A DNA stretch of 8,533 nucleotides from Hyphomicrobiales bacterium (GCA_015655535.1 JAATEW010000050.1:1-8533), one strand, 5' to 3'; positions 1 to 7,118 are shown, counted from the first letter of the stretch. Numbers and translations are program-made. Notes: a model not told the origin generated them from the letters alone.

Positions 1-1185
1 CATGCCTCCGATCCGTCTGATGGCAAGGTCGCCTTTCTCATCATCACGGATCTCACCCAACAATATCAGGCCGAGCAAAGATTCGAGGCCGCCTTCAATG
101 CCAATCCGGCGCCGGCGATCATCTGCCGCCTGTCCGATCTGCACTATGTCAAGGTCAACCCCGGCTTTCTCGAAATGACCGGCTATATGCGCGACTATCT
201 TATCGGGCGCTCAGCCTATGAGATCGACGTGCTCTCGCAAGCCTCCAAACGCGATCTGGCGATGGAACGTTTGAAGGAGAATCGCACCATTCCGCAAATG
301 GAGGCCGCGGTTCCGCTCCCCGGCGGCGGAAAGAAATTCGTTATCGTCGCGGGCGAACCGATCCAACTCGGTGACGATGCCTGCATGCTGTTTACCTTCG
401 CCGATCTCGATCCGTTGAAAGAGACCGAACAGGCCTTGCGCCTGAGCGAAGAGCGCTTCTCGAAATCGTTTCAGCTTTCGCCCGTGGCGCAGGCGATCAC
501 GACGTTAAAAGAGTTCAAGGTCACGGAGATCAATCAGGCCTTTCGCGATCTCTTGGGATATGCCGAGGATGAAATCATCGGGCGCAAGGCCACGGATCTT
601 ATTGTTTGGGACGATAAAATGGGCCAGCGTCAGATCGAAGCTGCTTTCGAAAAGACCGGCTTTATCGACAAGGTCGATCTCAAGATCCAAACGAAGACCG
701 AGGTGGCGGCCGATTGCCTCGTATCCGCGGCGAGTGTGACGATCGGCGGCGAGGCCTGCGTCCTTTGGGTTATTCAAGACATAGCCGATCGCAAGCGCTC
801 AGAAGACGAACTGGTCGCGGCGATCGAAGCCGTGATGGAAGACACCTCCTGGTTCAGCCGGACCGTCGTCGAAAAGCTGGCGGGGCTGCGCCGCGCGACA
901 AAGCCCTCGTCTCATTCCTCGACCGAGCTTGACGAACTGACCAATCGCGAACGCGACATTCTTGGTCTGATCTGCCAAGGCCAGAGCGACGACGACATGA
1001 GCGCGAGTCTCGGTCTGTCGCCGAACACGATCCGCAACCATGTCTCCTCGCTGTTTCGCAAGATCGGCGTCAAGCGCCGCGCAGCGGCGGTCATCTGGGC
1101 GAGAGAGCGCGGCGTCAGCGGCCGCGACGCCGGGCTCCGGCTCAAGCCCAAGCGCGCAAAGGCTCAAAAGCTGGCGGAAAAGTGA
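1..1185 (+). CDS. PAS-PAS-LuxR transcriptional regulator (5' partial)
   Basis: The reading frame is open from the first base, so the N-terminus lies outside the window; 394 residues are visible. Residues 1-25 look like the end of a PAS/PAC unit (FLIITDLTQQYQAEQRF). A PAS domain spans about 27-140 (FNANPAPAIICRL, then a core with NPGFLEMTGY). A second complete PAS spans about 149-268 (SEERFSKSFQLSPVAQAI, NQAFRDLLGY, ending VIQDIADRKRSE). A LuxR/FixJ-type helix-turn-helix lies at about 311-370 (LTNRERDILGLICQG, then LGLSPNTIRNHVSSLFRKIG). There is no kinase or receiver domain in view. By family logic it binds DNA in response to a signal sensed by PAS domains, perhaps a small ligand or redox cofactor. 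The Lys/Arg-rich tail after the HTH is unusual but short. The ligand and targets cannot be read from the sequence. The next gene, a lone receiver, is on the same strand 181 bases on. Confidence 0.9.
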   Translation, partial: HASDPSDGKVAFLIITDLTQQYQAEQRFEAAFNANPAPAIICRLSDLHYVKVNPGFLEMTGYMRDYLIGRSAYEIDVLSQASKRDLAMERLKENRTIPQMEAAVPLPGGGKKFVIVAGEPIQLGDDACMLFTFADLDPLKETEQALRLSEERFSKSFQLSPVAQAITTLKEFKVTEINQAFRDLLGYAEDEIIGRKATDLIVWDDKMGQRQIEAAFEKTGFIDKVDLKIQTKTEVAADCLVSAASVTIGGEACVLWVIQDIADRKRSEDELVAAIEAVMEDTSWFSRTVVEKLAGLRRATKPSSHSSTELDELTNRERDILGLICQGQSDDDMSASLGLSPNTIRNHVSSLFRKIGVKRRAAAVIWARERGVSGRDAGLRLKPKRAKAQKLAEK

Positions 1186-1258
1186 GAGCTCTACTAGCCG
1201 AATTGGTATTTGCTGATCTTGTCCGCGGGGGCTGAGGCATGATGTTCTCACACGTCAC

Positions 1259-1288
1259 TTGACGCTGAGAGTCATTCTTTCATGGCAT
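1259..1288 (+). promoter_or_regulatory. Weak candidate sigma-70-like promoter before the receiver gene
   Basis: A TTGACG hexamer (1259-1264) resembles a -35 box. Eighteen bases later TGGCAT (1283-1288) matches a -10 box in only three of six positions. If real, transcription would start near 1295 and favour the ATG at 1367 as start of the receiver protein. The same TTG could instead be read as a start codon, so the evidence is weak. Confidence 0.2.
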
Positions 1289-1366
1289 ACCGCGGACGCT
1301 TTCATGGAACTCCTGCCCAAATCTCAGAGCTTTACGCCATCTTCTCCATTGGTTGAGCCGGTCGAG

Positions 1367-1738
1367 ATGCCGTCGCTTATCTTGGTGGTCGAGGACGAAG
1401 TTCTGATCCGTATGATGGTGGCCGACACGCTCGCCGACGCGGGGTTCCATATCGGCGAGGCCGCCAATGGGCGGTCTGCACTGGAGGCGATCGAAGCCGC
1501 GGGCGAAGAGCTGCGCTGCGTGATTCTCGACGTCGGCCTGCCGGATGTGAGCGGCGAACAGCTCATCGATAAGATCAGGGTCTTAAGACCAAACATGCCG
1601 ATCATCGTCACGACCGGTTATGACACGAATGAGCTGCGGCAAAAACTGCGCGACGATCCGCTCGCCCGCATTCTAACGAAGCCCTTTCAGCCCGAGATGT
1701 TGAACGTGATTCTCCGGGGATGGGGTATCACCGCGTGA
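1367..1738 (+). CDS. Single-domain response regulator (CheY/FixJ-like receiver)
   Basis: This is a stand-alone receiver of 123 residues with no output domain. It shows the acidic pocket EDE (residues 9-11), the phospho-acceptor Asp55 in VILDVGLPD, the conserved Thr in IVTTGY (82-83) and the Lys of LTKPF (105). All residues needed for phosphotransfer are therefore present. Such proteins act by protein contact or as phosphorelay intermediates; the partner kinase is not in this window. The start is uncertain. The frame is open back to TTG 1259 and has another ATG at 1304. I chose ATG 1367 because the receiver fold begins right after it, the 123-residue length is normal for the family, and codons 1304-1366 have visibly lower third-position GC than the body. 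None of the three starts has a strong Shine-Dalgarno. The flanking genes are also signalling proteins on the same strand, but the gaps (181 and 123 bases) argue against tight co-translation. Confidence 0.88.
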   Translation: MPSLILVVEDEVLIRMMVADTLADAGFHIGEAANGRSALEAIEAAGEELRCVILDVGLPDVSGEQLIDKIRVLRPNMPIIVTTGYDTNELRQKLRDDPLARILTKPFQPEMLNVILRGWGITA

Positions 1739-1752
1739 TCTTCTTATGGCCG

Positions 1753-1796
1753 AGCTTCAAAGGTTAGGCACAACATTAGAGTTTGAAGCTTCTTTT
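1753..1796 (+). terminator. Possible terminator after the receiver gene
   Basis: AGCTTCAAA (1753-1761) and TTTGAAGCT (1782-1790) form a perfect 9-bp inverted repeat with a 20-base loop, followed by TCTTTT. It lies 15 bases after the receiver stop. The stem is AT-rich and the loop long, so as a terminator it is only moderate. It could also be an operator for the downstream c-di-GMP gene. Confidence 0.35.
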
Positions 1797-1861
1797 AACT
1801 TCTGGGAGGGAAAATTTTTCAGACGGCTTGGTCAGAGTGGGCTCACATCAGGTGAGGTCCG

Positions 1862-4051
1862 ATGACTAAGTTGGCGAAGCCCGAGCAAAGTTACCCTATG
1901 CCGGCTGACGAAGCCCTGCGGCTTGCGGCATTGGCCGAATATGTCGTCGTGGACACGCCTCCTGAGCCCGAATTCGATCATATCGCGGAGCTTGCCGCCG
2001 ATCTCTTCGATGTGCCGATCGCGCTAATTTCCTACGTCGAGAAGGATCGCCAATTCTATAAAGCGCGCATCGGGTTTGATGCGATTGACAGCGCTCGCGA
2101 TGTGTCCTTCTGCGCGCATGTGCTCGTTTGCGACGATGTCATGGTGGTTCCGGACGCGCGCATGGACCCGCGTTTCAAGAACAACCCTTACGTCATCGGC
2201 GAGCCATTCGTCCGCTTCTATGCGGGCGCTCCTCTCATCACTGCCGACGGTCACAAAATCGGATCCATCTGCGTCATCGATTCGGAGTCGCGTCCGCTGC
2301 TGACCGAACATGAAAAAGGCATTCTCAAAAGCCTTGCGACGCTCGCCATGGATCAGCTCGAACGGCGGCGCGTTGCCATTTTGAAGCAGGCATTCTTAAG
2401 AATGGCCGCGGCGACCTCCGACGCCATCGTATGCTCGAACGAGGACGGCCTCATCACCTTTTGGAATACGGCCGCGGAAGACATGTTTGGCTATTCCGCG
2501 GCCGAGGTGAAAGGTTGGCCGCTCGAAACGATCATTCCTGAATTTCGCGCGACCATCAAAGCCGAAAGGGAGGCCGCGCATTGGACACCCGAACGGTCTT
2601 CGCTCGGCAAGGCGATCGAGATCACAGGCGCGCGGAAAGATAAGACTCTATTTCCCGCGGAACTCTCGCTCACTTTTTGGAACGATGGCGAGGGCAGGCA
2701 ATTCGGCGCGATCATACGCGACGTTTCGGAGCGCCATCGCGCTCAGGAACATTTGCGCTACCTGACCCATTTCGATCGCCTGACCGCGCTTCCCAACCGG
2801 GTCCGGTTTATCGAGGTGATCGAGGAAGAGCTTCGCGGCGCGGCCATTTTCTGCGTTCTGAAGATCGGACTCGACAAATTCAAACTGGTCAATTCTTCGA
2901 TCGGCATGGCCGGCGGCGATGTCGTGCTGCGGGCGGCTGCCGAACGGATCGTTCGCACCGTGGGGCCCGATGCTTTCGTCGCGCGCATTGGCGCTGACGA
3001 GTTTGGGATCTTGCTGCGGGGCAAGGATTCGCATCGTGCCAAATGCGTCGGCGAGGAAATCCTCGCCGCGATGAACGAGCCGTTTCACGCCCATGGATCG
3101 ACCAGCTATCTCGGCGCCAGCATCGGAATCGTATCGAGTTCCGGGCCGGCGGATTTCGACAACACGGACGCGGTTCTGAAGAGCGGTATGCTCGCTCTTT
3201 TGCACGCAAAAAAAGAAGGCGGACGCCGGCTTGAACTGTTTAGGCCGTGGCTCAGCCAGCAGGCCGAAGAGCGCCGCCAGCTTGAAGACGAATTGCGGCT
3301 TGCTTTTGCGCGCCGCGAGCTGGAGCTCTATTTCCAGCCGCAGGTGCGGGTAGGCACAAGGGAAATCGTGGGCGCCGAGGCCCTCTTGCGATGGAACCAT
3401 CCGGAGCGCGGTCTTCTCCTGCCGGCAGCCTTTCTGTCGACCCTCGAGTCGAGCGAGATCGCCGTCGATGTCGGGATATGGATCATCAATGCCGCCTGCG
3501 CTTTCGCGGTGGAGCTTGTCCTGTCCGGTCACATGATCCGCATGGGCGTGAATCTGTTCAGCGCCCAGCTTCGCGACGAAAGTCTGGATATGCTGGTCGG
3601 CACCGCCCTTGCGACCCACCGGCTGCCCGCCAATTTGCTCGAACTTGAAATCACCGAGACCACAATGCTCGGGCTTCATGACGGCGTGATCGATTCCTTA
3701 CGCAAGCTGCGCAAGCGCGGCGTCAGCATCGCCTTCGACGATTACGGGACGGGCTATGCCTCTCTGAGTCTGTTGAAGCGCTATCCGTTGACGCGGTTGA
3801 AGATCGATGTGGAATTCGTGAGGGGCCTTTTAACCGATCCGGACGACGCGGCGATCGTGCGGGCCGTACTCGCGCTTGGCCGCAGCATGGGATTTCACGT
3901 CATTGCCGAAGGCGTGGAGACGCCGCAGCAGTTCGGAAAGCTGATCGACTTCGGCTGCGAAGAAGTGCAAGGCCATCTTTTCGGCAGGCCCATGCCTGCG
4001 GCGGAGTTCTTGAAGCTCTTGGAAAAGGGCGCTGCTTCCCAGGTAGCCTGA
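1862..4051 (+). CDS. GAF-PAS-GGDEF-EAL protein, probable c-di-GMP phosphodiesterase
   Basis: This is a 729-residue sensory cyclic-di-GMP protein without signal peptide or membrane segments, so probably cytoplasmic. A GAF domain spans about 36-168 (VSFCAHVL, IGEPFVRFYAGAPL, GSICVID). A PAS domain spans about 178-292 (SDAIVCSNEDGLITFWN, MFGYSAAEVKGWPLE). GGDEF spans about 297-460 and EAL about 475-720. The GGDEF half is degenerate: the signature reads GADEF (377-381), the first metal-binding Asp is replaced by Gly336 (KIGLDKF), the usual ND pair reads NS (344-345), and no RxxD inhibitory site precedes the signature. The EAL half keeps the expected set: Glu506 (EALLRW), Asn564, Glu596/Glu599, Asp626-Asp627 (DDYGTGY), Lys647, Glu683/Glu686 and Gln703. 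I infer hydrolysis of c-di-GMP, with GGDEF perhaps acting as a GTP-binding regulatory module as known for some relatives. The start is supported by AGGTGAGG (1850-1857) four bases before ATG. Confidence 0.95.
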   Translation: MTKLAKPEQSYPMPADEALRLAALAEYVVVDTPPEPEFDHIAELAADLFDVPIALISYVEKDRQFYKARIGFDAIDSARDVSFCAHVLVCDDVMVVPDARMDPRFKNNPYVIGEPFVRFYAGAPLITADGHKIGSICVIDSESRPLLTEHEKGILKSLATLAMDQLERRRVAILKQAFLRMAAATSDAIVCSNEDGLITFWNTAAEDMFGYSAAEVKGWPLETIIPEFRATIKAEREAAHWTPERSSLGKAIEITGARKDKTLFPAELSLTFWNDGEGRQFGAIIRDVSERHRAQEHLRYLTHFDRLTALPNRVRFIEVIEEELRGAAIFCVLKIGLDKFKLVNSSIGMAGGDVVLRAAAERIVRTVGPDAFVARIGADEFGILLRGKDSHRAKCVGEEILAAMNEPFHAHGSTSYLGASIGIVSSSGPADFDNTDAVLKSGMLALLHAKKEGGRRLELFRPWLSQQAEERRQLEDELRLAFARRELELYFQPQVRVGTREIVGAEALLRWNHPERGLLLPAAFLSTLESSEIAVDVGIWIINAACAFAVELVLSGHMIRMGVNLFSAQLRDESLDMLVGTALATHRLPANLLELEITETTMLGLHDGVIDSLRKLRKRGVSIAFDDYGTGYASLSLLKRYPLTRLKIDVEFVRGLLTDPDDAAIVRAVLALGRSMGFHVIAEGVETPQQFGKLIDFGCEEVQGHLFGRPMPAAEFLKLLEKGAASQVA

Positions 4052-4065
4052 GTCGAGAACCGGCC

Positions 4066-4092
4066 AAAAGCCCCGTCCCACAGACGTGGGGC
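4066..4092 (-). terminator. Intrinsic-terminator-like hairpin between convergent genes
   Basis: Read on the minus strand, GCCCC pairs with GGGGC across a 13-base loop and is followed at once by TTTT. An alternative inner stem is CCCAC/GTGGG with a GTCT loop. It lies 39 bases after the stop of the small secreted protein gene, whose transcript it would end. Only the minus strand has the T-run, but the hairpin also lies 19 bases after the GGDEF-EAL stop and may help there. Confidence 0.45.
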
Positions 4093-4130
4093 AGGGCGAG
4101 ACCGGTGACGGCGCTGGCGATGATCGCTGC

Positions 4131-4394
4131 CTATTGATTCCTGTTGGGATTTTTCTGAGCCGGGCCATTCTTCGACCCGGCCGGGCCTTCGACGCCCGGT
4201 GCGCCGCCCGAAGGGTTCATATTATTGTCTTTGGCGCTGCTGCGATTTTTCTGAATAGCGGTGCTTGGATTGACGTTGCCGCCGGTCGCAGGACCCGACG
4301 TATCGCCCATGTTTTGATTTGAATTCTGCGCGATAGCGACGCCGCCGAGAAACAGCGAAGCCGTGGCACAGAGGGCCAATGTACGAATGCCCAT
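4131..4394 (-). CDS. Small secreted Asn/Gly/Pro-rich protein of unknown function
   Basis: The 87-residue product starts with a clear signal peptide: MGIR, a hydrophobic core (LALCATASLFLGG) and a likely signal peptidase I site after VAIA, around residue 22. The mature part of about 65 residues is low in hydrophobics and rich in Asn, Gly, Pro, Ser and Gln (for example NSNQNMGDTSGPATGGN and PSGGAPGVEGPAGSKNG). It has no cysteine and is probably disordered in the periplasm or outside the cell. I do not recognise a named family. Short exported low-complexity proteins of this kind are common and mostly uncharacterised in Hyphomicrobiales. The gene is real by its strong Shine-Dalgarno, its signal peptide and a terminator-like hairpin downstream. 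It is divergent from the molybdopterin oxidoreductase gene and convergent with the c-di-GMP gene. An EcfG-like promoter candidate upstream suggests stress control, which is inference only. Confidence 0.82.
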   Translation of the reverse strand: MGIRTLALCATASLFLGGVAIAQNSNQNMGDTSGPATGGNVNPSTAIQKNRSSAKDNNMNPSGGAPGVEGPAGSKNGPAQKNPNRNQ

Positions 4395-4400
4395 TTAGAT

Positions 4401-4407
4401 CCTCCTT
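4401..4407 (-). promoter_or_regulatory. Strong ribosome binding site for the small secreted protein
   Basis: On the minus strand AAGGAGG sits six bases before the ATG at 4394. This is a near-perfect Shine-Dalgarno and fixes the start codon, ruling out longer overlapping frames there. Confidence 0.85.
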
Positions 4408-4430
4408 GGTTCCAATCCTTGCCATAGCCG

Positions 4431-4456
4431 AACGGCCGTTTGCGGATTTGGTTTCC
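4431..4456 (-). promoter_or_regulatory. Candidate EcfG-like promoter for the small secreted protein
   Basis: On the minus strand the sequence reads GGAAA, a 17-base spacer, then CGTT. The alphaproteobacterial general-stress sigma factor EcfG recognises about GGAAC-N16/17-CGTT, so there is one mismatch in the -35 element. The -10 element ends 36 bases before the ATG, a sensible distance. The -10 end is part of a perfect 10-bp palindrome, AACGGCCGTT (4431-4440), which could alternatively be a regulator site. No mapped transcript supports either reading. Confidence 0.35.
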
Positions 4457-4616
4457 TAAATTTTTGCCGAAAGCCATTTGTCGCGACCGTTATGAAGGCT
4501 ATCTCCCGAGCGCCTTAATGCTTTGTTTCAGCGGAGCTTAATGGGCTTGGCCTCCATTGTTGTTTCGCCCCATGCCCTACAGCCTGAATTCACGAGAAGA
4601 GTGACCGGCACTGCGC

Positions 4617-4642
4617 TGAACAACTTACTTCGCATCCGCGTT
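4617..4642 (+). promoter_or_regulatory. Candidate EcfG-like promoter for the FdhF/YdeP-like gene
   Basis: The plus strand reads TGAAC (4617-4621), a 17-base spacer, then CGTT (4639-4642). That differs from the EcfG consensus GGAAC-N16/17-CGTT only at the first base. It ends 45 bases before the ATG at 4688. A chance match cannot be excluded. Confidence 0.3.
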
Positions 4643-4687
4643 ATGGCAGCGATGCTTCTTTGGCTCGCGAACGAATAGGAAAACTCC

Positions 4688-7054
4688 ATGGCTCAAATGG
4701 GTAAGCTCTCTGACGAGCATGTCTCGGCCGGTGGCTGGGGTGCTTTGAACGCAGCGGAGCAGCAACTCGGCAAGCAGAGGATTCTGCTGAGAGGCAACCG
4801 GGTGCTTTTGTCGATGAACAAGCCGGGCGGTTTCGATTGCCCAAGTTGCGCCTGGCCCGACCCAAAGGTGCCGCATGTCGCCGAATATTGCGAGAATGGC
4901 GCCAAGGCCGTCGCATGGGAAGCGACCAGAAAACGCACCACGCCGGAATTTTTCGCGCAACACACGGTCGAAGAGCTCAAGACGTGGAACGATCATGAGC
5001 TCGAAGATAACGGCCGCCTGACGCATCCGATGCGCTACAACGCAAGCACCGACAAATACGAGCCTGTCGATTGGGATGTGGCCTTGCGCGAGATCGGTGC
5101 CTTCGTGCGATCGATCGATCCAAATCGCGTCGAACTCTACACTTCGGGCCGTACGTCGAACGAGGCGGCTTTTCTCTGGCAGCTTTATGGACGGTTGATC
5201 GGTACCAATAATTTCCCCGATTGCTCCAACATGTGCCACGAGACGACCTCCGTCGCGCTGCCCGAAAGCATCGGCGTCGGCAAGGGCACGGTGGTGATGG
5301 AGGATTGGCATCATTGCGATGCACTCTTCATCATTGGCCAGAACCCTGGCACGAACAGCCCGCGCATGTTGGGCAATCTGCACGACATGGCGCGGCGGGG
5401 CATCCCGATCGTCACCTTCAACCCGCTGCGCGAGCGCGGGCTCGTGAGATTTACCGATCCGCAAAATCCGGTCGAAATGCTGACCGGCGCGGGCCAGGAC
5501 ATCAGCTCGAATTTCTTCCAGCTTCGCACCGGCGGCGACATCGTTGCGCTGCAAGGCGTGTGCAAAGTCGTGGTCGAAGCCGACGACGCCGCGAAGGCGG
5601 CGGGGGCCAAGCGCATCCTCGACGTGGCCTTCATCGAAGAGCATACGCATGGGTTCGAGGCCTTCGCCGATTATGTCCGTTCGCTCAGCTGGCAGCAGAT
5701 CGAGCGCTATACGGCCTTGACGCGCAAGCAGATCGAGCAGGCAGCCGACATTTATATGAAGGCCGAGCGCGTCATCATCTGCTGGGGAATGGGCATCACC
5801 CAGCATCGCCATGGCGGCGATGCTCTCCAGCAAATCGTCAATCTTTTGCTCTTGCGCGGCAATATCGGCAGGCTTGGCGCGGGCGCTTCGCCGATCCGCG
5901 GCCATTCCAATGTCCAGGGCGACCGCACGGTCGGCATTTATCAGAAGCCAAAGGAACCCTTCCTTTCAAAAATGGACGAGGTCTTCGGCTTTCATAATCC
6001 GCGCGAAGGCGGCCATGATACGATCGAATGTTGCGAAGCGATCCTGCGCGGTGAGGTCGATGCTTTTCTCGGCATGGGCGGCAATTTCTTCCGCGCCATT
6101 CCGGACTTTGACCGCGTGACGGCAAGAGTGCCGGGCATCAAGCTCACGGTGCAGATCGCCACCAAACTCAATCGCAGCCATCTGATCCATGGCCGACAGG
6201 CCTATATTCTGCCGGCGCTCGGGCGCACCGAACTCGATCTCCAAAACGGCGTAAAGCAGACGGTGACGGTCGAGGATAGCTTCTCGATGGTGCATGGTTC
6301 GAGCGGTCTTCTGACGCCTGCGAGCGAATTTTGCCGCTCGGAGCCTTGGATCGTCTCTGAACTGGCGAAGGCGACCGTCGCGGATCGCGCCTCTGTCGAT
6401 TGGGATGCCTTCGTCGCGGATTACGGCCTGATCCGCGATAAGATCGAGGCCGTCTTCCCCGATCAGTTCGAGAATTTCAATGCGCAGATTGCGCAGCCCG
6501 GCGGCTTCCATCTGCCGAATGGTGCGCGGGAGCGCGTGTGGAATACGCCGACGGGCAAGGCCAATTTCCTTTTCGAGCCCGGCATGATGGACGAGGATGA
6601 CGATGCGCCCGAAACGCCGCATCTGCAATTGATGACCGTGCGCAGTCACGATCAGTTCAATACGACGGTCTATTCGCTCAACGATCGCTACCGCGACATC
6701 GTGAACGAGAGGATGGTCGTCTTCATGAACGAAAGCGACATGGCGGAGCTCGGCCTTTCGGCCGGGACATTGATCGAATTCACCTCGGCCATCGATGACG
6801 GCATCGAGCGGCGCGCCAGCGGATTCAAGGTTGTGCCTTTCGACGTTCCGAAGGGTTGCTGCGCGGCCTATTATCCGGAGACCAATAATGTGCTGCCTCT
6901 GTCGCATCGCGACGCGCGCAGCAATACGCCGGCGGCGAAATCCGTGCCCGTGACGATCAAGGCCATGCGGCCTCTGGAGCCTGTCGCGGAGCGCGAGCTT
7001 GAAACGGCGGACGGCTACTCGCCCTACGCGCCTATGGCCGTTCCGATCGCCTGA
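4688..7054 (+). CDS. FdhF/YdeP-family molybdopterin oxidoreductase (formate dehydrogenase-like alpha subunit)
   Basis: The 788-residue product belongs to the DMSO-reductase superfamily, FdhF/YdeP branch, by its overall pattern. The N-terminal CPSCAWPDP (Cys51, Cys54) plus CENGAK (Cys68, Lys73) marks the reduced iron-sulfur site. The active-site segment NMCHETTS carries Cys183, the likely molybdenum ligand, and His184, matching the Cys/SeCys-His pair of formate dehydrogenases. Further family signatures are GQNPGTNSPRMLG (217-229), FNPLRERGL (244-252), WGMGITQHRHGG (366-377) and RGHSNVQGDRTVG (404-416). The cofactor-binding C-terminal domain lies at about 645-760. There is no Tat or Sec signal, so it is cytoplasmic. 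The likely reaction is two-electron oxidation of formate or a related substrate. Escherichia coli YdeP is linked to acid resistance, and I recall Methylobacterium FDH4 having an alpha subunit of this type, but the substrate here is unproven. AGGA at 4677-4680, seven bases upstream, supports the start. No partner subunit or fdhD is adjacent. Confidence 0.95.
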   Translation: MAQMGKLSDEHVSAGGWGALNAAEQQLGKQRILLRGNRVLLSMNKPGGFDCPSCAWPDPKVPHVAEYCENGAKAVAWEATRKRTTPEFFAQHTVEELKTWNDHELEDNGRLTHPMRYNASTDKYEPVDWDVALREIGAFVRSIDPNRVELYTSGRTSNEAAFLWQLYGRLIGTNNFPDCSNMCHETTSVALPESIGVGKGTVVMEDWHHCDALFIIGQNPGTNSPRMLGNLHDMARRGIPIVTFNPLRERGLVRFTDPQNPVEMLTGAGQDISSNFFQLRTGGDIVALQGVCKVVVEADDAAKAAGAKRILDVAFIEEHTHGFEAFADYVRSLSWQQIERYTALTRKQIEQAADIYMKAERVIICWGMGITQHRHGGDALQQIVNLLLLRGNIGRLGAGASPIRGHSNVQGDRTVGIYQKPKEPFLSKMDEVFGFHNPREGGHDTIECCEAILRGEVDAFLGMGGNFFRAIPDFDRVTARVPGIKLTVQIATKLNRSHLIHGRQAYILPALGRTELDLQNGVKQTVTVEDSFSMVHGSSGLLTPASEFCRSEPWIVSELAKATVADRASVDWDAFVADYGLIRDKIEAVFPDQFENFNAQIAQPGGFHLPNGARERVWNTPTGKANFLFEPGMMDEDDDAPETPHLQLMTVRSHDQFNTTVYSLNDRYRDIVNERMVVFMNESDMAELGLSAGTLIEFTSAIDDGIERRASGFKVVPFDVPKGCCAAYYPETNNVLPLSHRDARSNTPAAKSVPVTIKAMRPLEPVAERELETADGYSPYAPMAVPIA

Positions 7055-7090
7055 TACGAGATGCGTGGTCGCAACACATTCATCAACATG

Positions 7091-7118
7091 TCATCAGCGG
7101 GCTAGCGCCCGCTGATGA
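7091..7118. terminator. Perfect 12-bp hairpin between convergent genes, overlapping the cupin stop
   Basis: TCATCAGCGGGC (7091-7102) and its exact reverse complement (7107-7118) flank the four bases TAGC. The hairpin starts 36 bases after the oxidoreductase stop and includes the last codons and stop codon of the cupin gene on the other strand. Neither side has a long T-run, so it may block or stabilise transcripts ends rather than act as a classical intrinsic terminator. A bidirectional role is the natural reading for convergent genes. Confidence 0.6.

Noticed and set aside
1221..1297. Inverted repeat GTCCGCGG (1221-1228) and CCGCGGAC (1290-1297)
   Set aside because: The core CCGCGG is itself palindromic and common in GC-rich DNA, and the 61-base spacing is too long for a convincing operator or terminator.
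2648..3679. 343-codon open frame on the minus strand opposite the GGDEF-EAL gene
   Set aside because: It is a codon-bias shadow of the real gene; no domain pattern is visible.
4625..5905. 426-codon open frame on the minus strand opposite the FdhF/YdeP-like gene
   Set aside because: It lies fully antisense to a gene with clear family motifs, has an Arg/Ala/Asp/His-rich composition typical of antisense frames in GC-rich DNA, and shows no recognisable domain.
5966..6907. 313-codon open frame on the minus strand opposite the FdhF/YdeP-like gene
   Set aside because: It is His/Arg/Ile-rich antisense shadow sequence with no credible start signal or family motif.
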